Part shown: positions 27,838 to 38,178 of the stretch, piece by piece
How the letters are laid out: every line of letters starts with the position of its first letter
Position numbering within the stretch: position 1 is the first letter of the stretch
NCBI GenBank assembly: GCA_003216835.1
Contig: QCIF01000003.1
Span: 89,577-153,576, forward strand
Reading direction: 5' to 3'
DNA: 64,000 nt
Origin: Prochlorococcus sp. AG-402-K10
GTDB lineage: Bacteria > Cyanobacteriota > Cyanobacteriia > PCC-6307 > Cyanobiaceae
Notes under the pieces: generated by a model
What the model was told of the DNA's origin: nothing
The model's database searches: none
What the model saw: only the letters and a program-made list of their open reading frames with translations
Position numbers and translations under genes: made by a program

Positions 27838-29763
27838 ATGAGTAATGTTGCTACACTAAAACTTGGAAAAGGAGAACGTAGAAATATAGCTTTTAAAGAG
27901 TTATCAATTATTGGGAATATTATTTTTTGGGTAGATGTTGTTCGTGATGACAAAAATTTAAATAATGCTATTTTTGCTAGACCATTTAATGATAAAGATG
28001 CTTGCCCCCAACAATTAACTGGAGATGAATTTAATGTAAAAAGTAATTTTCATGGATATGGTGGTAAATCTTATCAATGCTTATACTTTAAAAATTTTTT
28101 TTATCTGATATGGATCGATCAGTTTTCAAAGGCAATATGGTTTCAGATTTTTGAAAGCATAAAATTAATAGATAGAAGTAAAAAAAAATATCTCGTTACA
28201 TTTCAAGAAGCTAGGCAACTATCTAAACCTATAGATGGAAATTTTGATTCTTCATTTGTTATTACTGAAAAAAATATTTTGTATGGTATTTGTGAGATTA
28301 AAAATACAGATTATTTGTTTTCGTTAGATTTAAAAAAAACTAAACAAGATATTTATAAAATCAAAAAATTTGATAATTTTGCTGGAGATTTAGCTTCTAA
28401 TATTTCAAATAACTTATTTTCTTGGGTAGAGTGGGATACTCCATATATGCCATGGGAAAAAAATGATCTTTTTTTTGCTGAAGTAGATAATGGGGAGATA
28501 AAAAGAATAAAAAAATTTGCCAATTCAGTTATCAATGGGAATAGAAAAGTTTCTTTTTTTCAACCTTATTGGATCAGTGATAAAATCCTCGTATGTTCTG
28601 AAGATAGCTCTGGTTGGTGGAATTTATTATTTATTGATGTAAGTGAAATTCAAAATATTGTTATCAAGAAAAGAATAAAGAAAAATTTATTTGAATATGG
28701 TTCACCCCAATGGGTCGCTGGAATAACTTTTTTTTCTGGGTCTCTCAAAAATTTATTTTGCTTGGCAAAAAAAGGAAATGCTTGGCTATTAGAGCAATAT
28801 CAAGATCTTAAGTTTATACAAGAAATTTATTTGCCATTTTCTTCAGTCAGTGAGTTTAGTGCTTTTGATAAAAAATTAGCTTTAAAAGGTTGTGGGTTTG
28901 ATTTTTTGGGTAATTTACTTGAAATTGATTTTGGAGAGAAAATTTCCTTAAATATTCTAAAGAAGGTATCGAATGAATCTATAGTGAATTGTTCAAAACC
29001 AGAATCTTTTTGGTTTAAAGGTTTTGATAATCAATCCACACATTCCTTTCTTTATAAGCCTTTAGTTGCAAGGCTTAATAAGCCGCCACTTTTGATTAGA
29101 GCTCATAGTGGCCCTACTGCAAATTTCGATGGATCTTACAATCCTGAAGTGCAATATTGGGTAGCAAAAGGTTTTTTTGTTGCTGAAGTTAATTATGGCG
29201 GATCATCAGGTTTTGGAAGAGAGTATAGGGAGAGATTAAATTGTAAATGGGGAATTGTTGATTCTTATGATTGCAAAGCATTAGTTCTTGAATTGGTGAG
29301 ATTAGATTTAGTTGATAGTGAAAATATTGTAATTTTTGGAAATAGTGCTGGTGGCTTAACTGCCCTTAATTCTTTATGTGAAGGGAATGTCTTCAAAGCT
29401 GCTATTTGCAAATATCCTGTAATTGATTTAGAGGATATGTATCTCAATACTCATAGATTTGAAAAAGATTATTTAAATTCTCTAGTAGGTAATTATGATC
29501 AATTTTTTAGGGAGTACAATACTAGATCACCAATAAATAAAATGAGTAATTTAAAAAAGCCAATATTATTATTTCATGGCAAAAAAGATTCAGTTATTTC
29601 ATATAAACAAACATTAAAAGTTCAAGAAAAGTTGATTAAGAATAATCAACTTTCAGAAGTTGTTTTTTTTGAAAATGAGGGCCATGGGTTTAAATATATT
29701 GAAAATAAAAAAACAGTTATTCAAAAAACCGAAGATTTTTTAAATAAAGTTTTAAAGATTTAA
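27838..29763 (+). CDS. Prolyl oligopeptidase family (S9) peptidase
   Basis: C-terminal hydrolase with FGNSAGG nucleophile elbow, AHSGPT, HGKKDSVI and ENEGHGF. Confidence 0.88.
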   Translation: MSNVATLKLGKGERRNIAFKELSIIGNIIFWVDVVRDDKNLNNAIFARPFNDKDACPQQLTGDEFNVKSNFHGYGGKSYQCLYFKNFFYLIWIDQFSKAIWFQIFESIKLIDRSKKKYLVTFQEARQLSKPIDGNFDSSFVITEKNILYGICEIKNTDYLFSLDLKKTKQDIYKIKKFDNFAGDLASNISNNLFSWVEWDTPYMPWEKNDLFFAEVDNGEIKRIKKFANSVINGNRKVSFFQPYWISDKILVCSEDSSGWWNLLFIDVSEIQNIVIKKRIKKNLFEYGSPQWVAGITFFSGSLKNLFCLAKKGNAWLLEQYQDLKFIQEIYLPFSSVSEFSAFDKKLALKGCGFDFLGNLLEIDFGEKISLNILKKVSNESIVNCSKPESFWFKGFDNQSTHSFLYKPLVARLNKPPLLIRAHSGPTANFDGSYNPEVQYWVAKGFFVAEVNYGGSSGFGREYRERLNCKWGIVDSYDCKALVLELVRLDLVDSENIVIFGNSAGGLTALNSLCEGNVFKAAICKYPVIDLEDMYLNTHRFEKDYLNSLVGNYDQFFREYNTRSPINKMSNLKKPILLFHGKKDSVISYKQTLKVQEKLIKNNQLSEVVFFENEGHGFKYIENKKTVIQKTEDFLNKVLKI

Positions 29764-31013
29764 GAATTTATTTTTAGAAAATTAATAGTTTCTTTTAATT
29801 TGTCTATAAATCTATCAATATCATCTTTGTTGGTTGTGAAGTTCATACTAATTCTTGCTGTTGAATTAATTCCGAGGTGTCTATGAAGAGGTTGACAACA
29901 ATGATGTCCGCTTCTTATACAGATTCCTTTTGAATCAAGAATTTCAGCTATATCGTTAGAATGTATTTTTTTGACATAGAAAGTAGCTAGTGATGCCCTT
30001 TTTGTATCTATCTCGGGAGGTGGACCAATAATTTCAATATCCTCTATTTCATTTAATTTTTCAAATAAGTATTTTGTAATAGTCTTTTCATATTGATGGA
30101 TATTATCTAATCCAACATTCTTTATATAATTTATAGCTTCTGCAAGCCCTATCGCTTCTGCAATGGCTGGAGTTCCTGCTTCGAATTTATGAGGAAGTTC
30201 TGCCCAAGTACTACTTTCTTCAAAAACATCTTGAATCATTTCGCCTCCACCAAACAATGGAGGGATTTTTTCTAATATTTCTTTTTTGGACCAAAGGAAA
30301 CCTATTCCTGTTGGACCACATAATTTATGACCTGAACCTGCTAAAAAATCTATGCCTAGATCAATAACATCGATCTTTTGATGAGCTAAACTCTGACATG
30401 CATCGAGAAGAACTAAAGAACCTTTTTGCTTTGCTAAGTTAGTTATTTCTTTGATTGGATTACAGCAACCTAAAGTGTTACTTATGTGTACAAGGCTCAC
30501 TAACTTTGTTTTGGATGTTAATTTAGATTTGAAATCATTAATATCTAATTTCCCATTTTTATCTATTCCAATAAATTTCAGTCGACATTTGTTTTTTGCA
30601 GCAACCATTTGCCAAGGAACAATGTTACTATGATGCTCCATAATGGATAAAATAATTTCATCATTTTCTTGTAATGTAAATTCTCCCCATGATCTTGCTG
30701 CTAAATTTATAGCTTCAGTTGCGTTTCTAGTAAAAATAATTTCTTTAGATGAATTGGCATTTAAATATTTACTAATTACAGACCTCGAATTTTCAAATTC
30801 TTCTGTTGCTTTTGCGCTTAATTGGTGGGCGCCTCTATGAACATTTGCATTGAAGTTTCTATAATATTCATCAATTTTCTTAAGTACTTGTATAGGTTTT
30901 TGTGTAGTCGCAGCATGATCTAGATAAATAATTTTGTTATTGCTTTTACAATTGTTTTCTAATAGAGGAAAATCTTTTTTTGAAACTTCAGGTAAATTTT
31001 GAATCGCGTCCAT
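29760..31013 (-). CDS. sufS: Cysteine desulfurase SufS
   Basis: YLDHAATTQKP, LAGSGHKLCGPTGIGFLW, IRSGHHCCQPLH. Confidence 0.96.
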   Translation of the reverse strand: MDAIQNLPEVSKKDFPLLENNCKSNNKIIYLDHAATTQKPIQVLKKIDEYYRNFNANVHRGAHQLSAKATEEFENSRSVISKYLNANSSKEIIFTRNATEAINLAARSWGEFTLQENDEIILSIMEHHSNIVPWQMVAAKNKCRLKFIGIDKNGKLDINDFKSKLTSKTKLVSLVHISNTLGCCNPIKEITNLAKQKGSLVLLDACQSLAHQKIDVIDLGIDFLAGSGHKLCGPTGIGFLWSKKEILEKIPPLFGGGEMIQDVFEESSTWAELPHKFEAGTPAIAEAIGLAEAINYIKNVGLDNIHQYEKTITKYLFEKLNEIEDIEIIGPPPEIDTKRASLATFYVKKIHSNDIAEILDSKGICIRSGHHCCQPLHRHLGINSTARISMNFTTNKDDIDRFIDKLKETINFLKINS

Positions 31014-32230
31014 TAATCCTGTTTTAAAAGTTTATTAAGTAAATCCCATCTACCTTTTGGAACGGGAATAAAAGAAATTATTTCTTTAAAGAAGGAACCT
31101 AATTGTAGCTTACTGGCTTCTGCTAGTGTGAGGCCTCTTGATCTCATATAAAAAAGTTCTTCTTCGTTTAATTGTGAAATTGTGGCTCCATGTTTGCATT
31201 TTACATCGTCAGCAATTATTTCTAGCTGGGGTTTTGTATCTATTTGTGCATGATTTGATAAAAGTAGATTTCTGCTTAATTGAGAAGCATCAGTTTTTTG
31301 GGCTATTTTCGGAACGATTATTGAACCTTCAAAGATTGCATGTGATCTATCATCTGCTAATGATTTGTTGATTTGATCTAAAAAACCATTGGGCCCATTA
31401 AATTCTATTTTTGTATAAGTTGCTATTTGTTCATCATTTTTTGTTATTTGCATGCCTTTGATATTTGTTTTGGCATTACCTAATGATTGTTTTATGCGAA
31501 TTTCAAATCTTGCATAATTGAATTTAAAATGTAGTGATCCTAAGTTGTATTCACTATTTTGTTTTTGAATAACATTTAGAGAATTTAATAGATTGGATTT
31601 ATTTTCTCCATAGGCAACCATGCCATGGTTGACAGAACTATTTGCCTCTAAACAGAAGTAGGTTGATTGAGATAGTGAAGAGTTTTCTGTTCCGAGATTA
31701 ATTTGTAATAAGTCGAGATTGCAATTTTTTTCGATGATTAATATTAATGTTTTTGCATTAATAGAATTATGTGTTGCATGACTTAGGATTTCAAGAGGAG
31801 GAATTTTTTTGCCTTTTATTCTTAAACCTAAGATATTTTGTTCAAAACTTAAACAGAGATTTAAGAGTTCGCTCCAATTTTCGTTTTGATCAAATGAAGA
31901 AACATTTTGTTTAATATACGTTATTAATTCTTCATTATTTAATTCATTTATAGAATAATTTTCGCTGTTTATGTTTATTTGACTATTCTCACCAATTATT
32001 AATCTAATGATATTTTGAGAATTATTTTGATAAGGGAATTCAAAATTAGTACTGCTGCCATTTAGTGAAAAATCTAAAAACTTTAAAAATTTTGATTTAT
32101 TTGAAAGCCTCCATAACTCACTTTTGAGATTTGGTAGAGGGTTTGATTGTAATTTCTCAAGACAAATTTTTTGTATCTCTGTTGGATTACTAAGTAGCTT
32201 ATTTGTTTTTATCTTTTCAATAATTTGCAT
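31013..32230 (-). CDS. sufD: Fe-S cluster assembly protein SufD
   Basis: KCKHGATISQLNEEELFYMRSRGL; start trimmed from the track to MQIIEKIK. Confidence 0.92.
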   Translation of the reverse strand: MQIIEKIKTNKLLSNPTEIQKICLEKLQSNPLPNLKSELWRLSNKSKFLKFLDFSLNGSSTNFEFPYQNNSQNIIRLIIGENSQININSENYSINELNNEELITYIKQNVSSFDQNENWSELLNLCLSFEQNILGLRIKGKKIPPLEILSHATHNSINAKTLILIIEKNCNLDLLQINLGTENSSLSQSTYFCLEANSSVNHGMVAYGENKSNLLNSLNVIQKQNSEYNLGSLHFKFNYARFEIRIKQSLGNAKTNIKGMQITKNDEQIATYTKIEFNGPNGFLDQINKSLADDRSHAIFEGSIIVPKIAQKTDASQLSRNLLLSNHAQIDTKPQLEIIADDVKCKHGATISQLNEEELFYMRSRGLTLAEASKLQLGSFFKEIISFIPVPKGRWDLLNKLLKQD

Positions 32231-32234
32231 TGGT

Positions 32235-33020
32235 TTAGTTTTCTTTTTCAAAGTTATCAGTCCATTCATAGCCATTTTTTTCAAGTTCAAGAGCAAGGTC
32301 GCTTCCGCCAGTTTTTATAATTTGACCATCTGACATGACGTGTACATAGTCAGGTTTTATCTCGTTCAATAATCTTTGATAGTGAGTAATTAAAATGATT
32401 CCCATCTTATTATTAGATATTTTCTTAATTCCTGAAGCAACTATTCTAAGAGCATCAATGTCTAAACCTGAATCGGTTTCATCTAAAATTGCAATTGAGG
32501 GATCTAGTAATGCCATTTGAAGTATTTCATTTCTTTTCTTTTCACCTCCAGAAAAACCTTGATTTACACTTCTTGATAAGAATGCCGAATCCATTTTTAC
32601 TAGTTCTAATTTTTCTTTAACTAAATCTTCAAAATCGAAAGTATCTAATTCTTCTTGTTTAAGAAATTTTCTTCTAGCGTTTGTTGAAACACGAAGAAAC
32701 TCAAGATTACTTACTCCCGGTATTTCTATTGGATATTGGAAACCAAGAAAAATTCCTGATTGAGCTCTTTCTTCGGGTTCTAAAGAGTTTACATTTTTTT
32801 CTAAAAAATTTATCTCACCTTTAGTAATATTGTATGAGGGATGTCCTGCGATAATTTTTGAGAGAGTACTTTTTCCACATCCATTCCTACCCATAATTGC
32901 ATGGATCTCACCAGGATATACTTTTATAGAAACGCCTTTTAAAATTGGTAGATTATCCGTAGAAGCAAAGAGATTATTAACTTCTAATATTGGTGCTGAT
33001 TCTTTCAGTTTAGTTTGCAT
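32235..33020 (-). CDS. sufC: Fe-S cluster assembly ATPase SufC
   Basis: [39 protein letters not shown]. Confidence 0.97.
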   Translation of the reverse strand: MQTKLKESAPILEVNNLFASTDNLPILKGVSIKVYPGEIHAIMGRNGCGKSTLSKIIAGHPSYNITKGEINFLEKNVNSLEPEERAQSGIFLGFQYPIEIPGVSNLEFLRVSTNARRKFLKQEELDTFDFEDLVKEKLELVKMDSAFLSRSVNQGFSGGEKKRNEILQMALLDPSIAILDETDSGLDIDALRIVASGIKKISNNKMGIILITHYQRLLNEIKPDYVHVMSDGQIIKTGGSDLALELEKNGYEWTDNFEKEN

Positions 33021-33040
33021 CTCACTTACAAATTCGTTAA

Positions 33041-34483
33041 TTAACCTACTGATCCCTCAAGTTTAAGAGCGAGGAGCTTGTCTGCTTCAGCTGCAAATTC
33101 CATAGGTAATTGATTAAATACATCTCTGCAGAAACCACTTACCATCATAGAAACAGCTTCTTCAAATTCTATACCTCTGCTTTGTAGATAAAAAAGTTGG
33201 TCTTCAGAGATTCTACATGTGCTTGCTTCATGTTCAATTTCAGAATTTTGTTGTTGAGATGTTATGTAAGGGAATGTATTCGCTGATGCTTGATCACCTA
33301 TTAACATTGAATCACACTGGCTGTAATTTTTTGCTCCAATCGCTTTTGTCCCCATTTTAACCAGACCTCTGTAGCTATTTTTCGACTTACCGGCACTTAT
33401 CCCTTTACTAACTATGGTTGATTTGGTTTTGGGTCCAATATGAATCATTTTTGTGCCTGTATCAGCTTGTTGGAGGTTATTTGTAAGTGCTACTGAATAA
33501 AATTCCCCTATAGATTCTTCTCCTAAAAGCAAACAACTAGGGTATTTCCATGTGATTGCAGAACCAGTCTCAACCTGAGACCAGCTGATTTTACTCCTAT
33601 TGCCTAAGCATTTTCCTCTTTTGGTTACGAAATTGAAAATTCCACCTATGCCTTCTTCATTGCCTGCATACCAATTCTGGACTGTTGAATATTTAATTGA
33701 AGCATCATCTAAAGCAATGAGTTCAACTACTGCCGCATGCAGCGTATTTGTATCGAACATTGGTGCTGTGCAACCTTCTAAATAACTAACTGAACTTGAT
33801 TCTTCAGCTATTATTAGTGTTCTTTCAAATTGGCCAGAATCTCCACTATTAATTCTGAAGTAGGAAGATAGATCCATAGGACAAGTCACGCCTTTGGGAA
33901 TATAAACAAAGGAACCATCACTAAAAACAGCTGAATTGAGAGCTGCAAAATAATTATCAGTAGCTGGAACCACGGAGCCTAAATATTTTTCTATCAAATC
34001 TGAATGATTTTTTACTGCTTCACTTATAGAGCAAAATATAACTCCATGTTCAGCAAGTTCTTCTCTAAATGTAGTCGCAATAGAAACGCTATCAAAAACT
34101 GCGTCTACGGCAACATTTGTTAGTTTCTTTTGTTCAGTGAGAGGTATACCTAATTTGTCAAACGTTTCCAGCAGTTTGGGATCAACTTGATCCAAACTAG
34201 AAATTTTTTCTTTTTGCTTGGGAGCAGAATAATAAATTATATCTTGATAATTGATTTCGTCATATCCTAATTCTGCCCAGTTAGGTTCTTTCATTTGTTG
34301 CCATTTCTTAAAGGCATTTAATCTAAAATTAAGAAGGTATTCTGGCTCTTCTTTTTTGCTTGAAATGAGGCGGATAATATCTTCATTCAATCCTTTAGAA
34401 ATTTTCTCAGTTTCAATATCTGTAACAAAACCATATTTGTAAGGTTCTTTTACTACATCTTTAACTAGATTTTCGTTAACCAT
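33041..34483 (-). CDS. sufB: Fe-S cluster assembly protein SufB
   Basis: [28 protein letters not shown]..., [19 protein letters not shown]; Met at 34483 preferred to 34510. Confidence 0.95.
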   Translation of the reverse strand: MVNENLVKDVVKEPYKYGFVTDIETEKISKGLNEDIIRLISSKKEEPEYLLNFRLNAFKKWQQMKEPNWAELGYDEINYQDIIYYSAPKQKEKISSLDQVDPKLLETFDKLGIPLTEQKKLTNVAVDAVFDSVSIATTFREELAEHGVIFCSISEAVKNHSDLIEKYLGSVVPATDNYFAALNSAVFSDGSFVYIPKGVTCPMDLSSYFRINSGDSGQFERTLIIAEESSSVSYLEGCTAPMFDTNTLHAAVVELIALDDASIKYSTVQNWYAGNEEGIGGIFNFVTKRGKCLGNRSKISWSQVETGSAITWKYPSCLLLGEESIGEFYSVALTNNLQQADTGTKMIHIGPKTKSTIVSKGISAGKSKNSYRGLVKMGTKAIGAKNYSQCDSMLIGDQASANTFPYITSQQQNSEIEHEASTCRISEDQLFYLQSRGIEFEEAVSMMVSGFCRDVFNQLPMEFAAEADKLLALKLEGSVG

Positions 34484-34503
34484 TTTTTCCAAAGGTGAAC
34501 CTA

Positions 34504-34523
34504 TATACAATTAGGTTTGTATA
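34504..34523. promoter_or_regulatory. Perfect inverted repeat upstream of sufB (putative operator)
   Basis: TATACAA-TTAGGT-TTGTATA. Confidence 0.5.
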
Positions 34524-34578
34524 CTCTACCCAAAGATACCCCTAAATAAAGAGTTTTTTTTATTAAAAGTAAAAATAA

Positions 34579-34950
34579 ATGTCTTCTCCACTTGATCCAT
34601 TATCTAATTCTCTAACTCTGCAAACCATTCAAAGCATTGAAAAACTAAATTTACCAATAATGCAGAAACATCACTTAAGGATACTTGTGCATTGCCTTGC
34701 AATTTTGAATTCTATATCTAGCGATAATAGTTTTTTCTCAGATCAGGAAAATCTTCTAAGACAATGGTGTAATAATGAATCTCGAAAATTTAATGATCCA
34801 AAATTTAGTGATCTTCTTTATGAACAATTAGCATTAACTGCAAAAAAGTTGAATCTTTTTTCTCAAAAGATAGGCAAGGATATCAAAGATCTAGATATAG
34901 AGGATTTAGTGATTTTAGTGGAAGAAGGCACAGAAGCCCACCTTAATTGA
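34579..34950 (+). CDS. Conserved hypothetical protein divergent from sufBCDS
   Basis: 123-aa ORF MSSPLDPLSNSLTLQTIQSIEKLNLPIMQKHHLRIL...; helical, no HTH or Cys ligand pattern seen. Confidence 0.7.
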   Translation: MSSPLDPLSNSLTLQTIQSIEKLNLPIMQKHHLRILVHCLAILNSISSDNSFFSDQENLLRQWCNNESRKFNDPKFSDLLYEQLALTAKKLNLFSQKIGKDIKDLDIEDLVILVEEGTEAHLN

Positions 34951-35203
34951 TCCCGAAGAAAAGATATATTTTTGTTGAGTCCATGACAAATGCAGGTAAT
35001 AAAATTTAAAAGAAAAGAAAATTAATTTAAATTTTGCTTATTTCCAAAATTTATTAAACCTTAGTTATACCAATGATTTTTGAGTAAAATCTTAAACTTA
35101 TTTAAGTTTAAGTAGTCAGAGGATGCTGACGACAAGCTTGAAAGACACACAAATACATAAAAAAGCGAACATACTGATCCCAAACTAAAACGGAGATTTT
35201 AAA

Positions 35204-36289
35204 GTGGCTGATGGGATCATGAATAAAGATCAATTGCTTTCACTTACCCTCAGACAATTACGTCAAGAAGCAAGTAAATTATCAGTTCCTTTATATAGTC
35301 GGAAAACAAAGGTAGTTTTAGTTGATTTAATACTCAAATATCAAAAAAAAGGTTCTGTAGTAAATAAAAAAGTAGTTAGTAAATCTACTTCTTTAAGTTC
35401 TAGTGAAGCTAAGTCTTCAAATAGTTCTGAAGAAGTTCTAACAAAAGTGGTTTTCTTGCCTCGAGATCCAGACTGGGCTTATGTTTTTTGGCAAATATCT
35501 GAAATTGATAGAGAAAAAGCACAATCTCTAGGTGCAAATAAATTATGTTTACGTTTATATGATGCTTCTGGTTCTGATGGCAGTAACTTAAATCAAGGTA
35601 CTTTAAGAGAGATTACAGTTGATAGTCATAGTACTGAGTGGTATTTACCAATTCCTCTTTCAAATAGGGACTATAAAGTTGAATTAGGATATAAATATGG
35701 TTTCAATTGGATGTCACTAGCTTTTTCTTCAGTAAGTCATGTGCCTGGATCGAATCCTTCTGAGCAAATTTTAGATAAGTTCGTACCCTTTAATTTAGAT
35801 TCTACTTCTGACAATATCCCGGATATTTCAAATCCACAGGAGCAGGAAGTTAATGGTCTTCATGAAAGGTTATATCAAGCAGCAACAAACATCTCTGTAA
35901 GGAGAAAAGTTGGCTCTGAAGAATTTATGGAAAACATGAATTCGAATGTTACAGATTCTGGCGCAGGTAAATGGTCGTCAGGCTTAAACGATTCTGGAAT
36001 TGGAATAGTCAAAAATAGATCTTTTTGGATGGTTGCAGATGCCGAATTAATCGTATATGGTGCGACTGAACCATCTGCAAAATTAACAATTGGTGGTGAA
36101 GACGTTCCACTTGCTGCCGACGGAACTTTTAGAATTCAAGTCCCCTTTAGAGATGGGTCTCAAAACTATGATATTAAGGCTGTTGATTCATCTGGCCAGC
36201 AAGAAAGAACTATTTCTATGAAATTTGATAGATTCACTCCACTTGACGATACTAATGACAAAAATAAATCTCAGAAAGAATGGTTTTAA
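35204..36289 (+). CDS. DUF4912 domain protein with N-terminal Rho-N/SAP-like helix-turn region
   Basis: LTLRQLRQEASKLSVPLYSRKTKVVLVDLIL, then LPRDPDWAYVFWQISE DUF4912-like core. Confidence 0.7.
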   Translation: MADGIMNKDQLLSLTLRQLRQEASKLSVPLYSRKTKVVLVDLILKYQKKGSVVNKKVVSKSTSLSSSEAKSSNSSEEVLTKVVFLPRDPDWAYVFWQISEIDREKAQSLGANKLCLRLYDASGSDGSNLNQGTLREITVDSHSTEWYLPIPLSNRDYKVELGYKYGFNWMSLAFSSVSHVPGSNPSEQILDKFVPFNLDSTSDNIPDISNPQEQEVNGLHERLYQAATNISVRRKVGSEEFMENMNSNVTDSGAGKWSSGLNDSGIGIVKNRSFWMVADAELIVYGATEPSAKLTIGGEDVPLAADGTFRIQVPFRDGSQNYDIKAVDSSGQQERTISMKFDRFTPLDDTNDKNKSQKEWF

Positions 36290-36301
36290 AAAAATAAATT
36301 A

Positions 36302-36472
36302 ATGCTAAAAAAAATCGTTGCATTTACACCTTTATTGGGAGCTCTAACTTTCCCTTTGTTAGTTCCGTTAACGATTTCAAAGTTTGGCGTTAATTACGGA
36401 ATTCTAAGTGCATTGTTGATTTCTTCTATTTGGTTTATCGCTATGTTAAGAACATCCGAAATGCCTCATTAA
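36302..36472 (+). CDS. Small membrane protein (56 aa)
   Basis: MLKKIVAFTPLLGALTFPLLVPLTISKFGVNYGILSALLISSIWFIAMLRTSEMPH; not in ORF track. Confidence 0.65.
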   Translation: MLKKIVAFTPLLGALTFPLLVPLTISKFGVNYGILSALLISSIWFIAMLRTSEMPH

Positions 36473-36504
36473 TTTAGTTAGATTTTTTTAAGTTTCTTAA
36501 AATT

Positions 36505-38142
36505 ATGACCGAAGTTAATGTTATACATATAAATTCTCCTTTTTTAGATCAAAAGCCAGGGACTTCTGGTTTAAGAAAAAGTACATTAAAGTTCCAGGAA
36601 CAACATTATTTGGAAGTATTTATAGAGGCAATATTACTATCGCTGGAGAATATACAAGGATCTACTTTGGTAATTGGAGGAGATGGTAGATATGGAAATA
36701 TCGAAGCAATAGAAAAAATCGTTCAAATTTGTGTAGCACATAAAGTTGGAAAAGTTATCGTGCCAAAAGATGGTTTATTATCTACGCCTGCGACTTCTAA
36801 TTTGATTAGAAAAGAAAATGCTGTTGGAGGTATTATTCTTTCTGCAAGTCATAATCCTGGAGGGATTGATGGTGACTTTGGAGTTAAATTAAATATTGCT
36901 AATGGTGGTCCAGCTCCTGAAATAATTACTAATCAGATATTCAAATCTACACAATCACTTACTAGTTACAAAATAAGCAAAATCAACTTACCTGATTTTA
37001 GTCAATATGGATCATTTTATTATGGAGACACTACTTTAGAAATTATTGATGGATTGAAAGATTATTCGGCTTTAATGGAAAAAATCTTTGATTTCGATGA
37101 GATAAGTGATTTTCTGAAAAAAGATTTCTCATTAATTTTTGATGCAATGAATGCTGTTACTGGCCCATATGCAAAAAATATTTTTGTTGAAAAAATGGGT
37201 CTCCCAAATGATTGTGTTATGAATGGTGATCCATTAAAAGATTTTGGTGGGTTACATCCTGATCCAAATCTTACTTATGCAGCTCATTTAGCTGATTTAT
37301 TATTAAATAAAAAGTCTTATAGTTTTGGCGCAGCCTGTGATGGAGATGGCGATAGAAATATGATTCTGGGAAGTGGATGTTTTGTAAATCCTAGTGATAG
37401 TCTTGCTGTTATTACTGCTAATACAACATGTGTTCCTGGTTATAAAGAAGGTATATCCGGTGTTGCAAGATCCATGCCTACAAGTTCAGCAGTTGATATT
37501 GTTGCTAGTGAACTAAATATTCCATGTTTTGAGACACCAACTGGATGGAAATTTTTTGGAAATCTTCTAGATTCCAATTTAATTACTATATGTGGAGAGG
37601 AAAGTTTTGGTACAGGAAGTAATCATGTAAGGGAGAAAGATGGATTATGGGCAGTTTTATATTGGTTACAAATTTTAGCTGAAAAAAATTGTTCAGTAAG
37701 TGATTTAATTAAAAATCATTGGAGACAATTTGGCAGAAATTATTATTCAAGACATGATTATGAGGGAATTCCATCTAATATTGCTAATCAAATCTTTGAT
37801 AAGTTATCTTCTATGTTGCCAACTCTGATAGGAACTAATTTTGCTGGTAATTCAGTTAAAGATGCAGATAATTTTTCATATTTAGATCCTGTGGATAACT
37901 CTATTAGCGAAAATCAAGGTTTAAGAGTTATTCTTGAAGATAACTCCAGAGTCATTCTCCGCCTTTCAGGAACTGGAACCAAGGGCGCAACTTTAAGACT
38001 CTATTTTGAGAAATTTATAAATCCTCAACACAATCTCTCATTAAATCCTCAAATAGCCTTAAAGCCCCTAATAGATGATATAGATGATTTATTAAATATC
38101 TCTAAACTAACTAAAATGGAAACTCCTACAGTAATTACCTAA
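36505..38142 (+). CDS. pgm: Phosphoglucomutase (alpha-D-glucose phosphate-specific)
   Basis: KPGTSGLRK, LSASHNPGG, DGDGDRNMI, GEESFG. Confidence 0.95.
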   Translation: MTEVNVIHINSPFLDQKPGTSGLRKSTLKFQEQHYLEVFIEAILLSLENIQGSTLVIGGDGRYGNIEAIEKIVQICVAHKVGKVIVPKDGLLSTPATSNLIRKENAVGGIILSASHNPGGIDGDFGVKLNIANGGPAPEIITNQIFKSTQSLTSYKISKINLPDFSQYGSFYYGDTTLEIIDGLKDYSALMEKIFDFDEISDFLKKDFSLIFDAMNAVTGPYAKNIFVEKMGLPNDCVMNGDPLKDFGGLHPDPNLTYAAHLADLLLNKKSYSFGAACDGDGDRNMILGSGCFVNPSDSLAVITANTTCVPGYKEGISGVARSMPTSSAVDIVASELNIPCFETPTGWKFFGNLLDSNLITICGEESFGTGSNHVREKDGLWAVLYWLQILAEKNCSVSDLIKNHWRQFGRNYYSRHDYEGIPSNIANQIFDKLSSMLPTLIGTNFAGNSVKDADNFSYLDPVDNSISENQGLRVILEDNSRVILRLSGTGTKGATLRLYFEKFINPQHNLSLNPQIALKPLIDDIDDLLNISKLTKMETPTVIT

Positions 38143-38178
38143 GTTAGATAGCAATGATTGTTGATTGATTTAAATTTT

